The translations under genes were made by a program, and so were the position numbers. 11,118 nucleotides of DNA from Kiritimatiellia bacterium (GTDB lineage: Bacteria; Verrucomicrobiota; Kiritimatiellia; RFP12; UBA1067): the NCBI GenBank assembly GCA_017430155.1, contig JAFRNO010000704.1:1-11118 (forward strand), given 5' to 3'. Of this stretch, positions 1-6,261 are shown piece after piece. The notes below the pieces were generated by a model that was not told the DNA's origin, did no database searches, and worked only from the letters and a program-made list of their open reading frames with translations. Each line of letters opens with the position of its first letter. The stretch's first letter is position 1.

Positions 1-305
1 ACGACCAGAAGATGATGGAGGCGCGCGCGGTGGAGCAGACGAGCGTGTTCGCGGCGGCGGAGCAGTTCGCGCGCGTGGAAGGCATCCTGCCAGCGCCGGA
101 GTCGAGCCACGCCATCCGCATTGCGATCGACGAGGCGCTCAGGTGCAAGAGGGAGGGCAAGGAGGAGACGATCCTCTTCGGCCTCACCGGCACGGGCTAT
201 TTCGACATGGTCGCCTACGAGAAGTTCAACGACGGCTCCATGTGCGACTACCTGCCGACGGACGCCGACCTCGAAGCGAGCTTCGCCAAGCTGCCGAAGG
301 TTTAG
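1..305 (+). CDS. trpB: TrpB-like PLP-dependent enzyme (TrpB2 type), C-terminal part only
   Basis: The reading frame is open from the left edge (first full codon at position 3) and ends at TAG 303-305, leaving 100 visible residues. The stretch EGILPAPESSHAI followed by an acidic helix, FGLTGTGYFDM and a tail ending in GLxKLPKV-like ASFAKLPKV is the C-terminal signature of the TrpB2 branch of tryptophan synthase beta chains. These enzymes condense serine with indole using pyridoxal phosphate in the cytoplasm. The glycine-rich GLTGTG lies in the C-terminal part of the PLP-binding fold. The catalytic lysine lies upstream, outside the window. TrpB2 proteins are longer than classical TrpB and often lack an adjacent trpA, and no trpA is seen downstream. 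The gene is convergent with the dihydrouridine synthase gene, with only palindromic repeats between them. The ATG at 12 is an internal methionine, not a start. Confidence 0.88.
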   Translation, partial: DQKMMEARAVEQTSVFAAAEQFARVEGILPAPESSHAIRIAIDEALRCKREGKEETILFGLTGTGYFDMVAYEKFNDGSMCDYLPTDADLEASFAKLPKV

Positions 306-336
306 TTGCGGCTCGCGAGGACGCTCGCCCTCCCGT

Positions 337-357
337 GCGGTCGCCTCGGCGAGGCGA
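337..357. repeat. Palindromic repeat unit, incomplete extra copy
   Basis: The 21-nt sequence at 337-357 is repeated exactly at 393-413. Its core, 341-357, is a perfect palindrome with arms TCGCCTCG and CGAGGCGA around a single G. The downstream copy extends the symmetry by two more bases on each side (ggt...acc). Here the right arm stops and runs into AATT, so this looks like a truncated or decayed copy just upstream of the complete element. It lies in the convergent gap after the TrpB-like gene, where GC-rich hairpins could also help end transcription from both sides; there is no T-run, so that role is inference. Confidence 0.7.
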
Positions 358-360
358 ATT

Positions 361-421
361 TGGTAGGGCCCGCTCGCCGAGCGGGCCGAAAGGCGGTCGC
401 CTCGGCGAGGCGACCCTACCA
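361..421. repeat. Composite palindromic (REP/BIME-like) element with inverted TGGTAGGG ends
   Basis: The element is bounded by TGGTAGGG at 361-368 and its exact inverse complement CCCTACCA at 414-421. Inside are two perfect 21-nt palindromes, each with 10-bp arms and a 1-nt centre. One is 367-387 (arm GGCCCGCTCG) and the other is 395-415 (arm GGTCGCCTCG), separated by GAAAGGC. The whole can fold as two hairpins or one long cruciform. Paired palindromes with conserved ends in an intergenic gap resemble REP/BIME-type interspersed repeats that are spread in trans by RAYT-like transposases. No transposase is present here. On the minus strand the right end reads TGG TAG, which gives the final Trp and stop codon of the dihydrouridine synthase gene, so the element overlaps that CDS by 6 nt. 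It also separates two convergent genes and may act as a bidirectional terminator (inference). Confidence 0.75.
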
Positions 422-1354
422 GGCCGATTCGGCGAGGGCGCGCGGTTCGGCGAGCGTGCGGATCGAGTTGAGGCGTCGGCGGATCTCGGCGGCGCCGGGG
501 ATGCCGCGGAAATAGTGGAACAGGTGCCGGTGCAGGGCCACGGAGACGAAGCCGTCCGGCTGCGGCACGTGGTCGTTCGGGAAATTGCGCGAGAGCTGTC
601 CCTGGAGGTCGAGCAGGTACTCGATGTGGCGCAGGAACAGCTCCTTGCGCGACGGTGCGGGGAGCCCCTTGAACGCGGCGAAGATCGCAGGGTTCGTGAT
701 GGCGGCGCGGCCGAGCATGACGGCGTCCACGCCCGTCTCCAGCATGGCCTTGAGCGTGGCTTCGTCGTGTACGCCGCCGTTGCCCGTGACGGGGATGTGC
801 GCGCGCCGGACGAGTTCCGCGAGGAGGTCGAGGTGGACGGCTCCGCCGTGCATCTGCGAGGTGAAGCGGGCGTGGAGGGTGAAGCCCGCGCAACCCGCCG
901 TCTCGGCCGCGTCGAGCAGCTCGAAGAGCGTCACGCGGTCGGGGCTCGGCCCCGGGCGCGTCTTGAGCGTCACGGGGAGGTCGGTCTCGCGCTTGATGGC
1001 CACGAGGAGGTCGTGCACGAGCTGCGGCTTGGGCACGAGGGCCGCGCCGTCGCCTTCGCGGCGGATGCGCGGCATGGGGCAGCCGGCGTTGAAGTCGAGG
1101 GCGACGAACCGCTTGAGCGCCGTTGCCTCGTGGGCGGCGAAGGCGAGGTCGTCGGGGGCGTGTCCGAATATCTGGCACGCGACGGGGCCTTCGCCGGGGA
1201 GCATCTCGAAGAGGTGGCGGGTCGGCGACGATCCGTGGGCGAGCGCGGCGGCGCTGACCATCTCCGTGTAGGCGAGGTCGGCGCCGAGTTCGTGGGCGAT
1301 CTTGCGGAACGCGGCGTTCGTGAAGTCGGCCAGGGGTGCGAGGACGAGTTTCAT
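416..1354 (-). CDS. dus: tRNA-dihydrouridine synthase family protein
   Basis: This 312-residue FMN-dependent TIM-barrel enzyme should reduce uridine to dihydrouridine in the tRNA D-loop. The start chosen is the ATG at 1354-1352, because the protein then opens with the family's N-terminal strand, MKLVLAPLADFTNAAFR (usual form APMxxxTDxxFR). Further landmarks are YTEMVSA (about 29-35), QIFG (61-64) and DFNAGCP with catalytic Cys92 before GDGAAL. KTRPG (131-135), H161 in LHAR, GNGGV (192-195) and VMLGRAAITNP (from 212) follow, the last two forming the FMN phosphate site. The usual HGRTRxQxYxG reads HARFTSQMHGG here, so the Thr-Arg after the first Arg is replaced by Phe-Thr, a modest deviation. 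The start overlaps the stop of the upstream TPR gene as ATGA, which indicates translational coupling. The final Trp codon and stop lie inside the palindromic element. Which Dus subfamily (A, B or C) it belongs to is not clear. Confidence 0.9.
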   Translation of the reverse strand: MKLVLAPLADFTNAAFRKIAHELGADLAYTEMVSAAALAHGSSPTRHLFEMLPGEGPVACQIFGHAPDDLAFAAHEATALKRFVALDFNAGCPMPRIRREGDGAALVPKPQLVHDLLVAIKRETDLPVTLKTRPGPSPDRVTLFELLDAAETAGCAGFTLHARFTSQMHGGAVHLDLLAELVRRAHIPVTGNGGVHDEATLKAMLETGVDAVMLGRAAITNPAIFAAFKGLPAPSRKELFLRHIEYLLDLQGQLSRNFPNDHVPQPDGFVSVALHRHLFHYFRGIPGAAEIRRRLNSIRTLAEPRALAESAW

Positions 1355-3369
1355 TTGACCTCGAAGGGGACGCCGTCGTCGAGGTAGGAGAGCGTGAGGG
1401 GCTCGAGCGGGTCGTTGGTCGAACGGGGCGTGTATTTCACATGTACGGCCTTTGCGGGCGTGCCGTCGCCGCGCCGTTCCACGATGCGGTCGCCGGCGGC
1501 GGTGAACGCGGCGGCGTCCTTTCCGTTGTAGCTGCGCGTCCAGCCGAGCAAATGGCCGGCGTCGTCGTATGAATAGGAGTCTTTCCAGTGGCGGGGAAGC
1601 GATACGAGCGGGTCGGAGTAGACGCCTTCCGGGTTCGAGTAGTCGATCGAGGCGATCTGGCCGTCGGGGCGGTAGACGCGTCCCTCCTGGGGGATCGGGA
1701 AGAACGAGATGAAGGCGGGCGCGCCCCAGTCCGTGCCGTCCGTCTTCGCGAAGCACGCCACGTCGATGCGTTCCTTGATGTTCCGCCGGTCGACGGTGAT
1801 CTGGGCGAAGCCTTTCTCGGGCGTGTTGGCGGTTTCGCCGGGCGGCGTCTCGATCTTCACGGCGGAGGCGTCGCCATGCACGACGCGCCAGGCGAAGGTC
1901 GCGGGTTTGGATTCATATGCGCCTTCCGCACGTGCGTGGAGGAGGAACGGACGGATGCCGTCGGGCGCGCGCAGGACGAAGCAGATGGCGCTGGGGGTGG
2001 CGTACAGGATTTCGGAGATGGAGTCCGGATAGTCGCGTCCCGCGACGGGATAGCGGATGGGGTGGGCGCGCGAGTTGATGATGCTGAGCGACACGATGGG
2101 CGGAATCTGTTCCGGACGAAGGGCGTGGGCCGTCTCCGCGATGCGCACCGTGTCGAGGTGGGGGGCGTCGAAGGCGGTGGGATGGGCTAGGGGGGAGAGA
2201 TAGTCGTCTTCCGTCTCCACGCCCCTGCGCGTACGGCGCAGAAGCCACTGGAGCGTAGGACCCATGAGGTGGCGGCGGATGATGGACTGTTTCGTCTTCT
2301 GCGGGAAACTGGCGGAGGCGGCGAGCGCCGCGCGGAGGAAGTTCTGGTCGGACCAGGACGAGCCGACGGAGATGCACTGGAAGGGGGCCACGCCGGGGAA
2401 GACGTCGCCGATGTCTTTCTTCCCGAAGTCCATGTGCGCGGGGATCACCCAGAACTGGTTGTTGCGGTAGAGGAGGTCCATGCGGGGCGCGAGGCCGGGA
2501 TCCGTGAGGGAGGCGCGTCCGTAGGACCGCCAGAAGGCGCCCTTGAGGCGGGCGCGCGAGATGTTGCCGAACACGGCGCAGTTCGGGAAGAGCGTGTTGG
2601 GGTGGTCGACGTGGACCTGCGCGGCGTGTGCGGCGGGGCCGTACAGGACGTTGACGATGCCGGGGAAGTCGCTGACGGTCAGGGGCGAGTGACCGAGGTC
2701 GCGGTTGACGTAGACGTCGCCGAGGTTGCCGGCGACCGTGCCGTTGGAGATCCACGTGCGGACGGAGGGATTCTCGGGCGACGCGGGTTCTGACTTCCTG
2801 AACGTCGCGGCCAGGGAGGCGATGGGCATGGCGGGTTCCGCGATGTGGAAATGCGCCTCGAAGACGCCGGCGTCGTAGTTCCAGGTGGTGTTCGTCTCGT
2901 TCAGCGTCACTGTCCCACCCGCCGGGATGACGGGAGGGACGAGGGCGGGTTGTCCGCGTCCCGGAGTGCCCTTGAGCGCGCGGGCCTTCTCGACGAGCTC
3001 GGAGAAGCGGGGGTTCTCGCGGATGCGGGCGAAGTCCGCGTCCTTTGCGATGCCGTCCGCGTCCCGGAAGCCGAAGTCAATGGCCTTTTCCAGTTCGGCG
3101 AGGGCGCCTTCGGGCTTCTGGTTCTGGGAGAGCGCGCAGGCGAGGTTGTAGTGCCAGGTGGCGTCGCCGGGGAGGATTTTCAAAGCCTCGCGGCAGATTT
3201 CCTCCATCTTGACAGGGTCGCCGCGCCGCAACACGTCGATCAGCTGCTGGCGCAATTGCACATGGCGCGGCCAGACCTGCGGCATCCGCCAGACTGGCAA
3301 CGGTTTCTCCTCGGCTGCGGCCGCGGCGGCCGCCGCAGCGAACAGGATTGCAAGAATCTGCTTTTTCAT
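1351..3369 (-). CDS. Exported TPR-containing protein with a large unrecognised domain
   Basis: The 672-residue protein begins MKKQILAILF followed by nine alanines, a short signal peptide probably cleaved just before EEKPLPVW (around residue 19). Residues about 36-103 form two TPR-like helical hairpins. They are followed at 103-128 by the motif GFRDADGIAKDADFARIRENPRF, typical of the last unit of a TPR array. From about 150 to 550 is a beta-rich region with many aromatic residues that I do not recognise. The C-terminal 100 residues contain YSYDDAGHLLGWTRSYNG and RRGDGTP, reminiscent of YD/RHS-like strands but with no proper repeat array. It is probably periplasmic. The start is set by the signal peptide and by a promoter whose TATACT lies 7 nt upstream; there is no Shine-Dalgarno sequence. 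The gene is followed by dus with an ATGA overlap. The pairing of an exported protein with a tRNA-modifying enzyme looks like shared transcription rather than shared function. Confidence 0.8.
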   Translation of the reverse strand: MKKQILAILFAAAAAAAAAEEKPLPVWRMPQVWPRHVQLRQQLIDVLRRGDPVKMEEICREALKILPGDATWHYNLACALSQNQKPEGALAELEKAIDFGFRDADGIAKDADFARIRENPRFSELVEKARALKGTPGRGQPALVPPVIPAGGTVTLNETNTTWNYDAGVFEAHFHIAEPAMPIASLAATFRKSEPASPENPSVRTWISNGTVAGNLGDVYVNRDLGHSPLTVSDFPGIVNVLYGPAAHAAQVHVDHPNTLFPNCAVFGNISRARLKGAFWRSYGRASLTDPGLAPRMDLLYRNNQFWVIPAHMDFGKKDIGDVFPGVAPFQCISVGSSWSDQNFLRAALAASASFPQKTKQSIIRRHLMGPTLQWLLRRTRRGVETEDDYLSPLAHPTAFDAPHLDTVRIAETAHALRPEQIPPIVSLSIINSRAHPIRYPVAGRDYPDSISEILYATPSAICFVLRAPDGIRPFLLHARAEGAYESKPATFAWRVVHGDASAVKIETPPGETANTPEKGFAQITVDRRNIKERIDVACFAKTDGTDWGAPAFISFFPIPQEGRVYRPDGQIASIDYSNPEGVYSDPLVSLPRHWKDSYSYDDAGHLLGWTRSYNGKDAAAFTAAGDRIVERRGDGTPAKAVHVKYTPRSTNDPLEPLTLSYLDDGVPFEVK

Positions 3370-3376
3370 GTGGCAC

Positions 3377-3405
3377 AGTATACCATAATTCCGTCCCCAG
3401 CGGAA
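3377..3405 (-). promoter_or_regulatory. Promoter of the TPR-protein/dus operon, predicted leaderless
   Basis: Read on the minus strand, TTCCGC (3405-3400) is followed by a 17-nt spacer and TATACT (3382-3377), then 7 nt (GTGCCAC) and the ATG at 3369. A sigma-70 type start falls about 6-8 nt after the -10 box, so transcription should begin at or next to the initiation codon. No purine-rich ribosome binding site lies in the 7-nt gap. The -10 match is good (TATACT against TATAAT); the -35 is a weak match to TTGACA. The same arrangement occurs in mirror image for the plus-strand gene. Confidence 0.6.
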
Positions 3406-3417
3406 ATGTGGTATACT
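3389..3417 (+). promoter_or_regulatory. Promoter of the five-gene plus-strand operon, predicted leaderless
   Basis: TTCCGT (3389-3394), a 17-nt spacer and TATACT (3412-3417) are followed by 7 nt (TGTGTGC) and the ATG at 3425. This geometry is identical to that of the divergent minus-strand promoter, and the two spacers overlap, so polymerase is unlikely to occupy both at once. No Shine-Dalgarno sequence precedes the ATG. In contrast, the next two genes of the operon have clear GGAG or GGGAG sites 5 nt before their starts. Confidence 0.62.
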
Positions 3418-3424
3418 TGTGTGC

Positions 3425-4270
3425 ATGAGAAAAATAGCGATTGTTGCCGGCGTGCTCTGCGTGGCCCTGTCCGGCTGTGTGAATGTGATGGTGCCGGATC
3501 CGGTGCCGATCGAAACCGAGAAGGGGGCGCTCGACCCCGCGGGAAGCCATGTGCAGGGTTTCTGCGCGAGCGACGACGCCTTTTACGTCACCCAGATGAA
3601 GACGCTCTACAAGTTCGACTGGTCGGGGCGGCTTCTGAGAAAGGTGCCGGTCGTCTGCCACACGGGCGACATCTGCTTCTGGGACGGCTGCGTCTACACG
3701 TCCGTTTCCGTCTACGAGGGCGAGGACAAGGGCAAGGGCGTGATCCAGGTGTTCGATGCCGATCTCAACCTTGTGCGCGAGGCGAAGCTGGAGAAGTCGA
3801 CCGACGGCATCACGATTCTGGACGGCGTGCTCTACCTCGGCATGGGCTCGAACCACGTGCCGTCGAAGGAGGCCCACCGCGAGAACTTCTTCCGCCGCTA
3901 CGACCCCAAGACGCTCCAGCCCCTCGGTCCGCGCCAGATCGTCGACTTCGGCTACATGACGCACTACGGCGCTCAGGACATCTGCCACGACGGGAAGAAC
4001 GTGCTCGTGTCGTTCTACCGGGGCGAGAAGGACGCCCCCGCGTTCGTGGCGTTCGACCGCGACTTCAAGCCCGTGAAGCTCGTGCGCGGGTTCGAGGCGT
4101 CAAACGGCTTCGATCTGCTGCCCCGCCGCATGCGCGGGGACCGTCCGATCTACGCGCGCGTGCAGACGCTGACGGAGCCGGATCCGGCGAAGCCGAAGAA
4201 GAAGGTCGTCTCTGGCTGCCGCCTCACGTTCTTCGAGTACGCGGACGGCGCGGTGAAGAAAATCAAGTGA
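3425..4270 (+). CDS. Outer-surface or periplasmic lipoprotein, beta-propeller-like
   Basis: This 281-residue protein has a lipoprotein signal: MRKIAIVAGVLCVALSGC with lipobox LSGC, lipidated at Cys18. The mature part shows spaced beta-strand units of the kind seen in YncE/NHL/PQQ-like propellers. Examples are DDAFYVTQMKTLYKFDWSG, GDICFWDGCVYTSV, GVIQVFDADLNLVREA, GITILDGVLYLGMG and FVAFDRDFKPVKL. I see about five such units and no catalytic motif I can name, so it may be a binding or scaffolding protein. The ATG at 3425 is chosen over GTG 3419 because it lies 7 nt after the -10 box and begins a compact signal peptide. It is the first gene of an operon; the glutaminase-family gene starts 19 nt downstream. 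The function is unknown; co-export with that protein suggests a shared location. Confidence 0.78.
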   Translation: MRKIAIVAGVLCVALSGCVNVMVPDPVPIETEKGALDPAGSHVQGFCASDDAFYVTQMKTLYKFDWSGRLLRKVPVVCHTGDICFWDGCVYTSVSVYEGEDKGKGVIQVFDADLNLVREAKLEKSTDGITILDGVLYLGMGSNHVPSKEAHRENFFRRYDPKTLQPLGPRQIVDFGYMTHYGAQDICHDGKNVLVSFYRGEKDAPAFVAFDRDFKPVKLVRGFEASNGFDLLPRRMRGDRPIYARVQTLTEPDPAKPKKKVVSGCRLTFFEYADGAVKKIK

Positions 4271-4289
4271 ACATATCCTTGGAGAAGCC

Positions 4290-6251
4290 ATGCGGAAAAC
4301 GTTGCTGACCATTTGCTCGCTTGCCTGCGCCGTCCCGGCGCTGGCATTCCGTCCCCCTGCCGTGCCGCTTGTGACGGTGGACCCGTTCTTCAGCGTGTGG
4401 AGCGCCGCCGACCGCCTGACAGACGTGGAGACGACGCACTGGACGGGCGCGAAGCAGCCGGTCACGGTCCTGCTCGAGGCCGACGGCCGCACGTGGCGCC
4501 TTTGCGGCGCGACGCCGGCGGACGTGCCCGCGCTGCCGCAGCTGACGACGGAGGTGCGTCCCACGCAGACCGTCTGCGCCTTCGCCGATGGCGCGCTGCG
4601 CGTGGAGCTGCGCTTCTCCACGGCGAAGCTGCCGGACGACCTCGACGCGTTCTCGCGTCCCGTCACCTATGTGACCGCGCGCGTGCGGGGCGCGCGGACG
4701 TGGCGGCTGAAGCCGTCCATCTCTCCCGCCCTCGCGACGAACGACGACGCCGCGCCGATGCTTACGAACCGCACGGAGGTGGCGGGCCTGCCGGCCGTCT
4801 CGATCGGCCGCCGCGACCAGACCCCGCTCGGCCGCTGCGGCGACCGCCTGCGCTGCGACTGGGGCTACGCCTGGCTCGTGGGGCCGTCCACCCCCGCCGC
4901 CGGCGAGTCGCACTTCTTGCTCGCGTACGATGACGTGAAGTCCATCCGGTTCTTCGGCCAGGACCTGCCTGCCTGGTGGCGACGCGGCGGACTCGCCTTC
5001 ACGGACATGCTCGCGGCGGCGCTGCGCGACCGCGCGGGCCTGCTCGCGAAGCTCGACCGGTTCGACGCCGAGCTCGCGCGCGACCTCGCGCGCGTCGGCG
5101 GCGAGAAGTACGCGGCGCTCGCGTGCCTTTCCTACCGCCAGAGCTTCGCGGCGTGCAAGCTCGTGGCGGATCCGAACGGCCAGCCGTTCTACTTCTCGAA
5201 GGAGAACGGGTCCGGCGGCCTGATCGGCACGACGGACGTGTTCTACCCGCAGCTGCCGCACCTGCTGCTGACGAGTCCCGCGCTCGCGAAGGCCACGCTC
5301 GCGCCCACGTGCATCTACGCCGCGTCCGGGAAATGGCCCTACCCCTACGCGCCGCACGACCTCGGCGTCTATCCCGTGGCGGAGGGGCAGTACTACGGCA
5401 TGAAGAAGGGGCAGGCCGTGGGCGGCGGCGACGACGACACGTTCCGGATGCCCGTGGAGGAATGCGGCAACATGCTCATCGCGCTCGCGGCGGTGGCGAC
5501 GGCCGAGGGGAACGCGGATTTCGCGGGGCGCTGGTGGGGCGAGGTGACGAAGTGGGCGGAGTACCTCTCGAAGTTCGGCTACGACCCCGGCAACCAGCTC
5601 TGCACCGACGACTTCGCGGGGCATCTCGCGCACAACGGAAACCTGTCCGTCAAGTCCATCGTGGCCCTCGCGTGCTACGCGCGCCTCGCGGAGATGCGCG
5701 GCGAGCGGGAGACGGCGGCAAAGTACGCCGCGCTCGCGAAGGGCATGGTGCCGCAGTGGATCGCGGCCGCGAAGGGCGGTCGGCACGGCGCCGCGAAGCT
5801 CGTGCTCGGGCCCTGCCACCATCCGGCGGACACCTGGGCGCAGAAGTACAACCTCGTGTGGGACCGTATCCTCGGCCTCGGGCTCTTCCCCGCGTCCGTC
5901 GCGGAAGGCGAGCTGAACGCCTACCGCCAGCTGCTCCTGCCGTACGGCCTGCCGCTCGACAGCCGGCTCAACTACACGAAGTCCGACTGGACCGTGTGGT
6001 CCGCCACGCTCACCGGGAAGCGCGACGACTTCGAGGCGCTCGTCGCGCCGCTCTACCGGTTCGCGGACGAGACGCCCGACCGCGTCCCGTTCACCGACTG
6101 GTACTGGGCGGACAACGGGCGCTTCCGCGGATTCATCGCCCGCAGCGTGGTGGGCGGCCTCTTCATTCCCGCGCTTTACGACCGGGATCTGTGGAAGAAG
6201 TACGCGTCGCGCGGCGCGGACGCGAACGGCGCCTACGCGCCGATCAAGTGA
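4290..6251 (+). CDS. Exported glutaminase-family protein (DUF4964/DUF5127/DUF4965/DUF1793 architecture)
   Basis: The 653-residue protein starts with a signal peptide, MRKTLLTICSLACAVPALA, with cleavage expected after Ala19. Residues about 20-55 match the DUF4964-type opening (RPPAVPLVTVDPFFSVWS, then HWTG). A beta-rich DUF5127-like section follows to about 265. The DUF4965-type core has SYRQ (281-284), FSKEN (302-306), IGTTDVFYP, MPVEECGNM (387-395) and CTDDFAGHLAHN (438-449). The C-terminal helical part with DSRLNYTKSDW and FTDWYW fits DUF1793. The named member of this family is fungal glutaminase A (GtaA), which hydrolyses glutamine outside the cell. Bacterial members are largely uncharacterised and may have other substrates. 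It is shorter than the roughly 800-residue versions I recall, mainly in the N-terminal beta section. GGAG (4281-4284) 5 nt upstream supports this start. Confidence 0.87.
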   Translation: MRKTLLTICSLACAVPALAFRPPAVPLVTVDPFFSVWSAADRLTDVETTHWTGAKQPVTVLLEADGRTWRLCGATPADVPALPQLTTEVRPTQTVCAFADGALRVELRFSTAKLPDDLDAFSRPVTYVTARVRGARTWRLKPSISPALATNDDAAPMLTNRTEVAGLPAVSIGRRDQTPLGRCGDRLRCDWGYAWLVGPSTPAAGESHFLLAYDDVKSIRFFGQDLPAWWRRGGLAFTDMLAAALRDRAGLLAKLDRFDAELARDLARVGGEKYAALACLSYRQSFAACKLVADPNGQPFYFSKENGSGGLIGTTDVFYPQLPHLLLTSPALAKATLAPTCIYAASGKWPYPYAPHDLGVYPVAEGQYYGMKKGQAVGGGDDDTFRMPVEECGNMLIALAAVATAEGNADFAGRWWGEVTKWAEYLSKFGYDPGNQLCTDDFAGHLAHNGNLSVKSIVALACYARLAEMRGERETAAKYAALAKGMVPQWIAAAKGGRHGAAKLVLGPCHHPADTWAQKYNLVWDRILGLGLFPASVAEGELNAYRQLLLPYGLPLDSRLNYTKSDWTVWSATLTGKRDDFEALVAPLYRFADETPDRVPFTDWYWADNGRFRGFIARSVVGGLFIPALYDRDLWKKYASRGADANGAYAPIK

Positions 6252-6261
6252 GGGAGACCGC

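Larger units (their letters stand above)
3377..3417. repeat. Imperfect inverted repeat covering both divergent promoters
   Basis: The 17-nt arm at 3377-3393 matches the reverse complement of 3401-3417 at 15 of 17 positions. The ends AGTATACCA and TGGTATACT pair perfectly and TTCCG pairs with CGGAA; the loop is 7 nt (3394-3400). The symmetry places a TATACT -10 box at each end and a -35-like TTCCG in each arm. It could be an operator for a dimeric regulator, or it could result from two similar promoters arranged back to back. It is AT-rich compared with its surroundings. Confidence 0.65.

Noticed and set aside
337..421. Possible CRISPR array from the repeated 21-nt unit
   Set aside because: There are only two copies, one incomplete, and the space between them is itself palindromic rather than a unique spacer; there are no cas genes.
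143..1387. Long plus-strand open frame opposite the dihydrouridine synthase gene
   Set aside because: Its translation is Arg/Gly/Val-rich with no recognisable motif, it is fully antisense to a clear Dus family gene, and long spurious frames are common at this GC content.
3313..3339. Nine-alanine, GCC/GCG-rich tract as a repeat or contingency locus
   Set aside because: The codons are mixed (GCT, GCG, GCC, GCA), so it is not a simple slippage repeat, and it forms the hydrophobic core of a signal peptide.
3370..3426. Upstream ATG at 3426 on the minus strand, adding 19 residues to the TPR protein
   Set aside because: It would place charged and aromatic residues before the signal peptide and start inside the promoter region and the divergent start codon; the ATG at 3369 gives a normal signal peptide.
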